Source: Pavlovales sp. CCMP2436
Lineage: Eukaryota > Haptophyta > Pavlovophyceae > Pavlovales
Length of the DNA: 16,953 bases
Direction: 5' to 3'
NCBI GenBank assembly: GCA_026770615.1
Contig: MU631490.1
Location: 218,339-235,291 of the forward strand
Numbering within the stretch: position 1 is the first letter of the stretch; each line of letters begins with the position of its first letter. Position numbers and translations under genes: made by a program. This document shows positions 1-8,202 of this stretch, one piece after another. A model generated the notes under the pieces. That model was not told the DNA's origin. It made no database searches and saw only the letters and a program-made list of their open reading frames with translations.

Positions 1-310
1 GCGCTGAGCGGGCCGTGGAGCAAGGCGCCGAGCGCGACGCCGGTGCTCAGCACGCCGCTGAGACCGACGCCGGCGCTGAGCGTGCCGCCGAGCATGGCAC
101 CGAGCGCGACACTAGTGCTGAGCACGCCGCTGCCGCTGAGCGCGACGACGGCGCTGAATTAGCCTTCGAGCACGACGCCGGTGCTCAACACACCGCTGAG
201 CCTGACGCCGGCGCCGAGCGTGCTGCCAAGCATGACGCCGAGCGCGACGCTGGTGTCGAGCACGCCGCCGAGCATGACGCCGAGCGCGACGCGGGTGCCC
301 CGCTCACGCG
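1..310 (+). repeat. Degenerate 30-base tandem repeat coding an Ala/Glu/Asp-rich tract
   Basis: The first 300 or so bases are imperfect copies of a unit close to GCCGAGCGCGACGCCGGTGC plus about ten more bases. In the + frame of the downstream ubiquitin-like gene the unit reads roughly A-E-R/H-D-A-G-A-E-H/R-A, so each copy adds ten residues. Copies differ by single substitutions and by loss of parts of a unit. The other frames over this stretch are also open because the repeat lacks stops, and they are shadows. The tract is continuous with the left window edge, so its full length is unknown. It resembles a fast-evolving low-complexity linker rather than a folded domain. Confidence 0.75.
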
Positions 311-1142
311 CGCTGCCGTCCTGCGGGCTGCAGTTGAGGCCGACGCCGCCAAACGCACCACGACGCGGGAGATGCGCTCCCAGACGAGTACGACGCGTTT
401 CCAGATCTTCGTCCAAATAATGACGGGCTCGATGATCACGCTTACGCTTGACATGCAGCTGTCCGACCTGACCGCCGAGACCGTCAAGTCCATGCTATTC
501 GACAAGGTGGGCATCCCACCTCGACTACTGCGCCTCAAGTTCGAGTGCAAGCAACTCGAGGACGGACGTAAGCTATCCGACTACAACATCAAGAAGGATT
601 TGACGCTGTACGGCATGGCGAGGCTACCGGAAGGCGCAGACGCGCAGAGCGTCGCGGGTGATCCTAGCACCGGGGGCGAGCCGAGCGCTGCGGGCGGTGG
701 TGCTCCGAGCGCGCCGAGTGGGGCAGAGACGACGCTCCCGCTGCTACTTCGCGCTCTCGTCGGTGATCCACTACGAGCTCACCTCACGCACCTAGACGGG
801 GTTGACCACATTTGCGCCATGCTCACGTGCAAGACCTTCAGAGAACACTCGGATCATGAGACGGGTAAGACGACTAGGAGGTCTGACTTCCTGCGCACAC
901 GCGCGTTGGCGGTTTTTGCGTGCATGCACATGCCAGACTTTGTCCGCCTCTCCGATTGGGTCCGCCCACTCGACGATGACGAATCGGAGCGCCCTCCAGC
1001 CCTGCTGCTTAATGTCGCGGCGAGATATGGCTGTGTGGGCGCCCTCGAGGTACTTGTTGACAAGTGGATGTGTGATCTGGGCAAAAACTTGAACGGCACA
1101 GCATGCGATGATCCGCTCAGGAGGGGAACCTCGAAGCACTGA
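3..1142 (+). CDS. Ubiquitin-like domain plus ankyrin-like protein, N-terminal part, 5' partial
   Basis: The frame is open to the left edge, so the start is outside the window; the first Met-like codon inside (GTG at 15) has no support as a start. After the Ala/Glu repeat comes a clear ubiquitin fold at about 399-626. It opens with [10 protein letters not shown] and contains DKVGIPP, KQLEDGR and [12 protein letters not shown], which align directly with ubiquitin. Positions equivalent to Lys33, Lys48 and Lys63 are Lys. The tail reads ARLPEG rather than RLRGG, so it lacks the Gly-Gly needed for conjugation and is probably a fixed adaptor domain. A Gly/Ser/Pro linker follows, then a Leu-rich segment at about 740-840, then an ankyrin-like stretch ([16 protein letters not shown]). 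The frame ends in a TGA at 1140-1142 just after the ankyrin match moves to another frame near 1110, so this is the N-terminal part of a longer broken gene. Partner and substrate are unknown. Confidence 0.7.
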   Translation, partial: AERAVEQGAERDAGAQHAAETDAGAERAAEHGTERDTSAEHAAAAERDDGAELAFEHDAGAQHTAEPDAGAERAAKHDAERDAGVEHAAEHDAERDAGAPLTRAAVLRAAVEADAAKRTTTREMRSQTSTTRFQIFVQIMTGSMITLTLDMQLSDLTAETVKSMLFDKVGIPPRLLRLKFECKQLEDGRKLSDYNIKKDLTLYGMARLPEGADAQSVAGDPSTGGEPSAAGGGAPSAPSGAETTLPLLLRALVGDPLRAHLTHLDGVDHICAMLTCKTFREHSDHETGKTTRRSDFLRTRALAVFACMHMPDFVRLSDWVRPLDDDESERPPALLLNVAARYGCVGALEVLVDKWMCDLGKNLNGTACDDPLRRGTSKH

Positions 1143-1921
1143 TCTGGCTCCTCTCCCAAGGCTGCCCCGTGGGCGAGTTTACCTGCTTCTCGGCCGCTCA
1201 AGGTGGGTACTTCGAGGCACTACGCCACGCACACGAGCACGGAGGCGAGATTGACAGCAGCAAGTCCATCATCGCTGCGTTGGGAGGCCACGTGCGGACA
1301 CTGCGATACAGCATCGAGCACGGCGGCCAACTCTCGGCAGGGGATAGGGAGTGGTTGGTTACTGAAACCACAAGTTGCGGGTTCACCGAGGTGGCCGAGT
1401 ACTTGCACTCTGCCGAGCAGGCAGGCAGCGCGCCGAGCACCACGGGTGGTCAAAACGCCGAGCACACGGCGAGCGCGCTGTCGGGCGAGTTACCGAACAC
1501 ACCGCCAAGCCCACCACTGCCGAGCCCATCACCGCCAAGCCCGCGACCACCAAGCCCGGACGTGTCGCCTAGCCCGCTGCTGCTGAGAGTTCGCATACTG
1601 CCAGAGCGGAGCGCGCTGCCGCTGCCCAGCGCGCCGTCATGCGAGTCGCTGAGCGCGCCACCGAGCACAGCACAGACGCTTAGTGCGCCGCCGAGCGCGG
1701 CGCCACCGCCGGACGCGGCGCCACCGCCGGACGCGGCGTCAAAGCTAGCGCTGAGCGTGTCGTCGCTGTCGAGCGTGCCCAGTGTATCGCCGCTGCAGGG
1801 CGTGTCGGGGAACGCGCTGCTGGGCGCGCCGAGAGTGTCGCCGCCGAGCGAGCCGCCGCTGGGCGCGCTGCTTGCGCTGCCGCCGCCATCGCCGGGCACG
1901 CTCGCGCCGAGCCGCCTGTAG
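1112..1921 (+). CDS. Continuation of the ubiquitin-like gene: ankyrin repeats and Ser/Pro-rich tail (frame-shifted)
   Basis: This frame opens just after a TGA at 1109-1111. It at once reads an ankyrin-type unit ([20 protein letters not shown]), followed by [36 protein letters not shown] and [15 protein letters not shown], giving three to four repeats of about 28-33 residues. It continues the ankyrin series that stops in the upstream frame, so I read the two as one gene split by a one-base change near 1105-1120. A GTG at 1169 is the first start-like codon but is unlikely to be a real start. From about 1490 the protein becomes Ser/Pro-rich ([18 protein letters not shown]), then Ala/Pro/Ser low complexity to a TAG at 1919-1921. 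Ankyrin repeats bind proteins; together with the ubiquitin fold they suggest a scaffold or adaptor, which is inference only. Confidence 0.65.
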   Translation, partial: SAQEGNLEALIWLLSQGCPVGEFTCFSAAQGGYFEALRHAHEHGGEIDSSKSIIAALGGHVRTLRYSIEHGGQLSAGDREWLVTETTSCGFTEVAEYLHSAEQAGSAPSTTGGQNAEHTASALSGELPNTPPSPPLPSPSPPSPRPPSPDVSPSPLLLRVRILPERSALPLPSAPSCESLSAPPSTAQTLSAPPSAAPPPDAAPPPDAASKLALSVSSLSSVPSVSPLQGVSGNALLGAPRVSPPSEPPLGALLALPPPSPGTLAPSRL

Positions 1922-2214
1922 AAAGGTGCGTCCACCCCCAACACACTGCTCAGCCCGTTCCCCAGCCCTCTCCATCGCCGCCGCCCTTACCGTCGCCAAA
2001 GCCAGCATCGTAGTCTCCTAAACGAGATATACACGCTGCTTCACGCAGCGGGCGGCCCAATCAGGGTAGAGCGCTCTAGATCGGGTCGCAAGCTTGCACG
2101 CGCGATCCTCGCTGCGCTACCCATCGCGCCGAAGGCCATCGAGCCTAGCAAATCCCCCCCCGACAGGGGTCTGAATTTACACCCAAGTATTCTCGGCCTG
2201 TAACCCAAGTATTT
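1922..2214 (+). other. Open stretch in the same frame after the TAG at 1919
   Basis: After the TAG at 1919-1921 the same frame stays open to a TAA at 2213-2215 vicinity or, by the repeat boundary, about 2201. It encodes a basic tract and then a more protein-like segment at about 2015-2150 (NEIYTLLHAAGG, RSGRKLARAILAALPIAP). I do not recognise it. Its composition is unlike the Ser/Pro-rich tail, which suggests real or formerly coding sequence. It lies directly upstream of the inverted-repeat insert at 2181-3104. Competing open frames exist on the opposite strand, so the coding call is weak. Confidence 0.3.
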
Positions 2215-3104
2215 TGATTTCAATTTGGGTTCTAGGCCAGAAATACTTGGCCAACGCGCGCTCGCTCGCACTGGCTAGGGCGCGAAGATGGACCTGTTCA
2301 CATGGTTCTACGGCGGCGAGGAGGGCGGCGGTGGGGAGGGCGGCGAGGACCAGGGCGGCGATGAGGGCGGCGATGATGGCCCGGGGCTTCACTCTCCCAG
2401 CAACGAGGGGCCCGTCAGCCCATTCGGGCGCCAGCTACCGCACGAGACTGAGCTGCTTTCGCATCTGCATGACCCTGGCAGTGGAGGCATCAACCGCACG
2501 CTGCCATTCCACAGGATGGAGCCGGGGTTGAAAGCCGGCGGCGGCGGTGGCAGTGGCAGCGATGTCGACGGAGGTGGGGGTTGGGATAACGACTACGAGC
2601 AGGGGCATGTGTGGCCTGATCACCAGAGGGGGAGCAGGGGGGGGAGCGGCGGGGGCGGCGGAGGAGCAGCGTCTTGGGCCTCGCGAGACGGTCTCCCGGC
2701 CAGCCTCCTCGCCCACCTTTCGCGTCGGCCCTGCGACGTGAGCTGCCGCGTGCGATCAACCCTGTCGCCCCCCCTCGTTCGGCCCCGCCGCCGCGTAGGC
2801 GCTGCTCTGCGCTGAGCTGGACGAGCAGAGCCCTCCGCCACTGTTGCCGAGCGAGCGCCATCCGCGCCCTCGTCCTCGCCCTGTGCGCCCTCCACAGCTG
2901 CCGCCGACCCAGCTCCGCGACCGCCCTCCGCGCCATCCACCGCTGCCGCCGGCCAAGCTTCCGCCATCGTCCACTGCGCCATAGCGCTCCGCAGGCCAAG
3001 TTCCCGCTGCCCTCCGCGTCGCGCAGTGGGCGGGCGGCAAGCCAAGTTCTTTCAGCCTGCAAGCCAAGTTGAAATACTTGGGTTAGCGTCTGAAATACTT
3101 GGGT
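2181..3104. mobile_element. Candidate 924-base element bounded by paired inverted repeats
   Basis: ACCCAAGTATT occurs at 2181-2191 and again at 2203-2213. Its reverse complement, inside AAATACTTGGGT, occurs at 3072-3083 and 3093-3104. The two arms are therefore 33-34 bases long, each holding two copies 21-22 bases apart, and they mirror each other across the segment. A further inverted copy, AAATACTTGG, is at 2241-2250, and GCAAGCCAAGTT is directly repeated at 3037-3048 and 3059-3070. The interior is GC-rich with Gly- and Pro-coding low complexity, unlike the AT-richer arms. No perfect target duplication is visible (TAC on the left, AAC on the right). It could be a MITE-like DNA element, an introner-type insert or a paired-motif regulatory island. 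The symmetry is seen directly; the mobile-element reading is inference. Confidence 0.45.
2288..2815 (+). CDS. Gly-rich open frame inside the inverted-repeat segment, hypothetical
   Basis: An ATG frame of 175 residues starts MDLFTWFYGGEEGGGG and runs through Gly/Asp/Glu repeats, a less repetitive middle (about residues 35-80, with HETELLSHLHDPGSGG) and a Ser/Arg-rich end. It starts about 40 bases inside the AT-rich left arm and lies wholly within the insert. I recognise no domain or transposase motif. Several overlapping frames on both strands are also open because of the GC-rich composition, so this may be non-coding. Confidence 0.2.
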   Translation: MDLFTWFYGGEEGGGGEGGEDQGGDEGGDDGPGLHSPSNEGPVSPFGRQLPHETELLSHLHDPGSGGINRTLPFHRMEPGLKAGGGGGSGSDVDGGGGWDNDYEQGHVWPDHQRGSRGGSGGGGGGAASWASRDGLPASLLAHLSRRPCDVSCRVRSTLSPPLVRPRRRVGAALR

Positions 3105-3145
3105 AACAATCTTTTCCGCCGCGACAGAGCCGTGCGGATGCGCAG

Positions 3146-6100
3146 ATGACCCGCGACAAGACGCTCAAGACTGCATTCAATGTGAGTTGCGGCAAGGGGC
3201 TGCACATCGAAAAGCTCTGGCACATGGTGCAAGGCTGCACAGTGGCTCATGAGCTCGCGACCACCTTGGTCTTCGCCGTCTGCCAGCGTGCACTGCAAGT
3301 TATCGACGAAGCTGACACACTTGCCTTCGACGACGACCGCAACCGAGTCATCGCTCTCGTCCTAGATGATGTGGACAATTTCTCCAACTACCGCACCACC
3401 GGATGGATGGGGGGGGGGTGCAGAAGGGCGCGCGCGCGGCGATTGCAACGCGCTCTCTGGTGGGCATGGGAGACTGCTACCACCACCCCGTCGTCAACGG
3501 CAAGCGCCATCGTCGAGCGAGGACGTCGAGCGCCCAACCATGCCCCTACCCACACGGCCAAGTGCAGACCCGACCGGCCGCGACTTCTCCGTCCTCGACC
3601 ACCTCACTGTTGCCGAAGTCGCCGGGCACGCGGGGAACACGTCTCGGCAACTCGATGCCATACCCCGAGACTTCCGCGAGCCCTGGGCCGCCGCGACGAG
3701 GTGGAGGAGGTGCGAGCGCTGAAGATGCTGCTGATCAGACTACCCTCGCTTCTACTCCGAAAGCAGCCCGCGGCCCGCGGGGACGATCGCCAAGGACGTC
3801 TGGCGAGCGCCAGACTGCTCGCCTCCCGCTTCGACCGATGGGGGCGGGGAGACTTTGGCAGCCTCGTTGCTGACTGGTCTGGAGACAGCGCGGCGGAGGC
3901 TCAGCAGCGCAGCAGCCGGCGCTCCTGTCCAGCCAACCCCGAGCGAGACATCAAGGCGGCCGTCGCCCTTCTCGCCAAGGGCAAGTTCTCCGACGCCGCA
4001 AAGCTGCTTCAGAGCCACGGCCTCGCTGACATCGCGGACCCGGCCGTGCTCCAGCAGATGCTCGCCAAGCATCCGCCTAGGAGGTCCCCCATGCCAGTGG
4101 TCATCCCGGGCCTAGACACCACCAACCATCTCGTTGTTGGCGTCACGGAGATGGAGGAGGCATACCAAGGACTCAAGGCCGACAAGGCACAGGGTGCCTC
4201 GCCCTGGCGATACGAGTACCTCATCCCACTCGCCCCAACTGCGCCTTTCATGGGCGACGCTGCACGCCACGTGCTCGGGTCGCACGCCTGGCTGGCATCA
4301 TCCTTCGCCAACGGCGATCTGCCTCCCTGGTTCTACTTCGTCTTCTGCGCAGCACGGTGCGTGCCACTCCGCAAGTGTGCGGTTCAGGCCGGCGTCGCGG
4401 AGTCTGCGCGGCCAATCGGCATCTCGTGCGCGCTGAGACGGGGTCTCACCAATGGAGTCTTCCTCAACAAGGGCCTTTGCGGCGAGATCGAGGACTATCT
4501 CTTTCTGCAGCAGCTGGGAGTGCTCGTCTCAGCAGACGGGACGAAGCTCATCTTTGGCGTGCGCGAGCTTCTCGAGAACTCCAGCTTCTGCATCGCCGGC
4601 TCCGACATCTACAACGCGTTTAACGAGGGCCACCGCGCAGAGGTGGTGGGGCGCAACCTCGCCAGCTCCTCCGGCCTTGCCCCGCTCGCACGCCTCTTCT
4701 ACGCCACGCTTGCCCCCAAGTACCCCATCTTCGTCCGTGGCAAGGGCGGCGGCTTGACGCCCATTGGCAGGGACGGCGAGACGGGTGTCGCCCAAGGGTC
4801 GGTGGAGGGCGGAGTCGCCTTCGCGATCTCCATCGACCCCAAGCTACAGGTGCTGGACGCAGAGCTGCGGCCATACGGTGGGGGCGCTCGGGCCGGCCAC
4901 GACGATGTGCGGGCGGTCGGCCCGCCCCATATCGTCTTCCCGGCGATGCAGTCCTTCCATGACGCGCTCTTCGCGCGGCTCGGCCTCGTCGTGCAACCGG
5001 CCAAGTGCGAGTGCTGGATCGATGAGGTCCACATCGATTCCCTCGATACCCACCGCGGCATGGTGACACGCAGCCATCTTCTCGACGGCGTGACTCCGTA
5101 CTGCGGCGGCGTCATGTGCTACTGCATCCCCATCGGGTCGGAGGAGTACATCAAGCTTGCCCTAGCTGGCAAGTGTGAAGAGATCGCATGCATCTCGACC
5201 AAGCTAATCACTTCGCTCAGCTCGTCACACAAGCAACAGCTCTGGGTCTTGACCCTCTTCTCCACGGCGCGCAAATTCGAGTACTACGCGCGGCACTGCT
5301 ACCCGGAACACTCGCACGAGGCATGCACCCGCTTCGACGCGATCATCCACGCGCAGGCGACGCACGCGCTAGGAGTCTCGCTCGACGACGATCAGTTCGC
5401 GACCGCCCGCCTCGCGCATGCCCGCCGCTACCGTGGCGCCGGACTTCGGCGAATGGTCGACATCGCGCCGGCCGCCTTCTGTGGCGCCATGGTGCAGGCG
5501 GTGCCAGCCTTTCTCGACGTGTGGGCCGACGCGACCAACCCGGCCAGCGGCGTCACGCAGCGCGGGATGCTCGAGCTGCCGCAGGTCGAGCGCACGGTGG
5601 AGCGGAACTCCTTTGTGGACATACAGCAGCACGGCTGGCGTGCGTACCAGCTGCCGTCTTCCAGGGCAGGCTCTCTGCCACCGCCGCTACAGGGACAGGC
5701 CTTCCGCCGCTGCTGGTTGCTGATGCAGCAGGAGGCCGGCATCGCCACAGGAGCGGGGCCCAACGGAGATCGGCCAACCTCCGTGCTCCACCTACCTCTA
5801 GAGGAAGCATGGCCGACGGCGCGCAGGAGCGCTGGCAGGCTGTGCCTCAACATGCAAAAGGACCTCACCGACGACCTGGAGGCCCACCGGTACGACGTGC
5901 TCAAGATGCAGATCAGCGCGCGACACCGCAGCGATTGCGCCGTATACCTCTTCAGGAGCCTCGATCGCAACAGATCCGCCTCGGTCGCTGCACTACCGGG
6001 CGGCTACGGACTCTGCAACACCGGCGAGTGGGTGGATATCACCGCGCGCTTCTTCGGCGTCCATAGCCTCATCTGCGTCGGCCTCGTCGCGCGCGGCGTG

Positions 6101-6460
6101 CGGCTCTTCGGCCACCTCATCGATGCGTTCGGAGGCAACCTCGTCGCAGCCACGGGCACAGGCGTCACCGGCGGCAACATCGCCAAGCTCCGGCACGACC
6201 CGATCCTCGCCCTCCTCGCGGAGTTTGCGAGGTCCATGGGTGCGTTCGCGCGCACCGAGGTTGGAGACATCTTTGGCTCGGTGCTCGCCGCCAACCTAGC
6301 GGCCTACCACCTCTACTACGGCGGAGTCGGCCGGCAACCCAGGTCGAAGGTCGACATTTACGCCGAGTACGACCACTGGGGTGGGCGTGCAGTCCCGCGG
6401 CTATTCGAACTCAAGACCATCGCGTTCTGCCCTACTCGGTACATGGACACCGACGGGTAG
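3146..6460 (+). CDS. Retroelement reverse transcriptase with C-terminal PD-(D/E)XK-like endonuclease motif
   Basis: A frame of 1,104 residues; it opens at 3107 right after the inverted-repeat arm, and the first ATG is at 3146. The RT core spans about residues 330-640. It has RPIGISCALRR at 422, motif A at 485-492 (SDIYNAFN, catalytic Asp487), motif B GVAQGS at 547, motif C GHDDV with Asp586-Asp587, and PAKCECW just after as motif D. All catalytic carboxylates look intact. Upstream, residues 265-310 carry a short helical repeat-like region (AAVALLAKGKFSDAAKLLQSHG). Near the end, LRHDPILALLAEFARSMGA is followed by Asp1070 and Glu1088-Leu-Lys1090, a D-x17-ExK pattern fitting a restriction-like nuclease as in early-branching non-LTR elements. 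It would copy element RNA at a nicked target. Residues about 88-190 look out of frame: better coding lies in the other two + frames between 3405 and 3697. It ends at TAG 6458-6460, but homologous-looking sequence continues. Confidence 0.7.
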   Translation: MTRDKTLKTAFNVSCGKGLHIEKLWHMVQGCTVAHELATTLVFAVCQRALQVIDEADTLAFDDDRNRVIALVLDDVDNFSNYRTTGWMGGGCRRARARRLQRALWWAWETATTTPSSTASAIVERGRRAPNHAPTHTAKCRPDRPRLLRPRPPHCCRSRRARGEHVSATRCHTPRLPRALGRRDEVEEVRALKMLLIRLPSLLLRKQPAARGDDRQGRLASARLLASRFDRWGRGDFGSLVADWSGDSAAEAQQRSSRRSCPANPERDIKAAVALLAKGKFSDAAKLLQSHGLADIADPAVLQQMLAKHPPRRSPMPVVIPGLDTTNHLVVGVTEMEEAYQGLKADKAQGASPWRYEYLIPLAPTAPFMGDAARHVLGSHAWLASSFANGDLPPWFYFVFCAARCVPLRKCAVQAGVAESARPIGISCALRRGLTNGVFLNKGLCGEIEDYLFLQQLGVLVSADGTKLIFGVRELLENSSFCIAGSDIYNAFNEGHRAEVVGRNLASSSGLAPLARLFYATLAPKYPIFVRGKGGGLTPIGRDGETGVAQGSVEGGVAFAISIDPKLQVLDAELRPYGGGARAGHDDVRAVGPPHIVFPAMQSFHDALFARLGLVVQPAKCECWIDEVHIDSLDTHRGMVTRSHLLDGVTPYCGGVMCYCIPIGSEEYIKLALAGKCEEIACISTKLITSLSSSHKQQLWVLTLFSTARKFEYYARHCYPEHSHEACTRFDAIIHAQATHALGVSLDDDQFATARLAHARRYRGAGLRRMVDIAPAAFCGAMVQAVPAFLDVWADATNPASGVTQRGMLELPQVERTVERNSFVDIQQHGWRAYQLPSSRAGSLPPPLQGQAFRRCWLLMQQEAGIATGAGPNGDRPTSVLHLPLEEAWPTARRSAGRLCLNMQKDLTDDLEAHRYDVLKMQISARHRSDCAVYLFRSLDRNRSASVAALPGGYGLCNTGEWVDITARFFGVHSLICVGLVARGVRLFGHLIDAFGGNLVAATGTGVTGGNIAKLRHDPILALLAEFARSMGAFARTEVGDIFGSVLAANLAAYHLYYGGVGRQPRSKVDIYAEYDHWGGRAVPRLFELKTIAFCPTRYMDTDG

Positions 6461-6827
6461 TACCCGCAGGGCGCGGTGGGCAGGCGCGCCAACGCGCTAC
6501 CTGGCGAGCACATCAAGGAACTCATCAAGCTCGACCGCGACTTCTTCCACACACCAGCCGGGCAGACTGACCCAATGGAGGCCCGCGCGCTGCCTTCTGC
6601 CCCCCCTCGCAGTTGGCGCCTTTGGGGAGTTTTCGGTCGGCTTGGACACGCTGGTCGCCGACTTCGCCAGCATGTGCGCACGCGCACTGCGAGGGCGCAC
6701 GGGAGCTCCCTCTGAACAGCTCGCACGCACCGCCCTCCTGTGGAAGATGCGGCAGGAGATCGGAATGTGCGCCTTGCGTGGACACGCAAAGATCATCATA
6801 GCGCGCGCGTATGGAGAAAATCGGTAG
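6461..6827 (+). pseudogene. C-terminal continuation of the RT/endonuclease, beyond a TAG and a frameshift
   Basis: Directly after the TAG at 6458-6460 the same frame reads RRANALPGEHIKELIKLDRDF, a plausible continuation of the nuclease domain. Around 6590-6606 coding sense moves to another + frame, next to a run of seven C at 6600-6606. That frame reads AVGAFGEFSVGLDTLVADFA, then a basic helical end (LLWKMRQEIGMCALRGHAKI), and stops at TAG 6825-6827. Conserved-looking sequence on both sides of the stop suggests the original protein was about 1,225 residues long. This is inference from sequence character and from my memory of similar algal proteins, not from an alignment. Confidence 0.5.
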
Positions 6828-8197
6828 CGGCGGCGCGGCACACGGTGGCGCAGACGACGACGGCACCGAGGAGTGGGCTGAGGGCGTATACCACCGACGA
6901 CAAGAGACGCGGTCGTGGCATGAAGCCGCGTAGGCCCGCCACCTGGGCGATCACTGGCTGAATTCGTCGGCCGTACACATCAGATTTGCCTGACTGCTGC
7001 TGCCTGTCTTCCTATTAAGTAAGTCGTATTCTAAGAAAAGTAGAGCCCAGTCGCCTGGGACCTCAGATACATTTGGCTCATTGGAAAGCTCCCATTATGA
7101 ATTGAAATTGAGTGCTCGCGTAAATAAATAAAGAAATACGGTGCTGTTGTTCAACTTTTGAGAACCCGGCCGTCCACGCCGCAAGGACTCAGATCCCAGC
7201 CGCGCCACGCCCGGAGATTGTACCGACAGGTTGTGGGCAGGCCTGATGCATACAGGGGGTGCTCCCCGAGCGCGCCATATCGCCTTTGAGGCGCGCAGGT
7301 GCGGCAGTCGTGCCCTCGTAGGCGACCCGGCCTCACCACATCTAGATCTCGCCACGAGCGTGAGCGCGGCACGGGTTGCTCGAAGCGGGAGCTCGCCGAA
7401 ATAAGGTGTTTCATAAAAAAAAATCACGATGGTGGTCACCCTCATTATGTGACATACCGATGGAAACGTCAAGAAAACTAAGCAAATGGATGGAGCTCCT
7501 TCGACAGGGACTACTATAGAACTAGTGAGTGCATTACTCAGACGCAATCAGACGAAAATCCTGGTTGCACCTGGAAAAAAAATTGAATTCAGAAAATCCA
7601 TTTTGAAATTCGGTCGATTGGACAAGCATCGAATATTGGCTCACTGCGTAAACCCCCCCCCCCCTCTAATCCCCTGCTCGGAGAGCGGTATCAATCGCCT
7701 AGAAATGGAGATGAGTCCCGGGCCTTGAGCCAGAGGAGGATAAAAGTTTGCTTGTGCCACCACCGCTAGTTTTATATTTATGATAGGGATTCAAGCTGGC
7801 GTCTGACTGTTCTGAATGTTGTGCTGGTCTGAGCGCTGCGTCGTCCATTGCCTGCTGCGTGCCTCAGTCGGCTGCGCTGGCTTGGGCGCCGAACTAGCTT
7901 TTAAAAGCCGGACCAGGAAACTTAAAAGCTGCGATGCAACGGACCGCGGACGCAGATGCGGACGCGCATCCAAACATCGAGACGGCTGAGCTCATTGCCG
8001 AGGCAATCGATCCGCTATCAAACGTTTCTATATATTAATGTAGGGGGCGGGCTGGCGGTACGTTTCAAGTTCAAGTCAGGCTGATCTTAGCGCTCCGATG
8101 CATGCTCCTATGCGCTACGTCGAAGTGGGGAGCTGGTATTAATGGTGGATGATGAGGAAGCTGAAACAAAGCGCTGGCGTCGTTTCTATATATATAT
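6828..8197. other. Gene-poor intergenic stretch, 1.37 kb
   Basis: I see no convincing gene here. GC content falls compared with both sides, with A/T-rich stretches (7100-7145, 7385-7470, 7520-7640). There is a run of nine A at 7414-7422 and a run of twelve C at 7653-7664. Open frames are short on both strands and lack recognisable motifs. A 34-codon ATG frame at 7934-8038 is discussed under rejected items. The stretch ends in a (TA)n tract at 8187-8202, in which the copia element is inserted. Confidence 0.6.
7123..7132 (+). promoter_or_regulatory. Possible polyadenylation signal (AATAAATAAA)
   Basis: Two overlapping AATAAA hexamers lie on the + strand about 300 bases after the TAG at 6825-6827 that probably ends the RT gene. 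The position suits a 3' processing signal for that transcript. The surroundings are AT-rich, so chance occurrence is quite possible, and many algae use other signals. Confidence 0.2.
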
Positions 8198-8202
8198 ATA
8201 TA
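8198..8202. repeat. Target-site duplication ATATA, left copy
   Basis: The five bases before the left LTR (ATATA) match the five after the right LTR at 15645-15649. Five bases is the usual duplication for Ty1/copia integrases. Both lie in TA-rich sequence, so the match is less telling than usual, but it agrees with the TG...CA ends found independently. Confidence 0.65.

Noticed and set aside
2490..3072. Several overlapping open frames on both strands in the 2181-3104 insert.
   Set aside because: All are products of GC-rich, stop-poor low complexity, and none carries a recognisable transposase or other domain.
5188..6066. A 292-codon + strand frame within the RT gene.
   Set aside because: Arg/Ala-rich shadow of the RT frame, which keeps protein-like sequence throughout this stretch.
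7040..7065. Short hairpin CCCAG/CTGGG as a possible RNA gene or terminator.
   Set aside because: A five-base stem only, with no tRNA-like boxes around it.
7934..8038. A 34-codon ATG frame (start MQRTADADADAHPN).
   Set aside because: Acidic and plausible-looking, but too short to support without homologues; it ends in the TA-rich tract.
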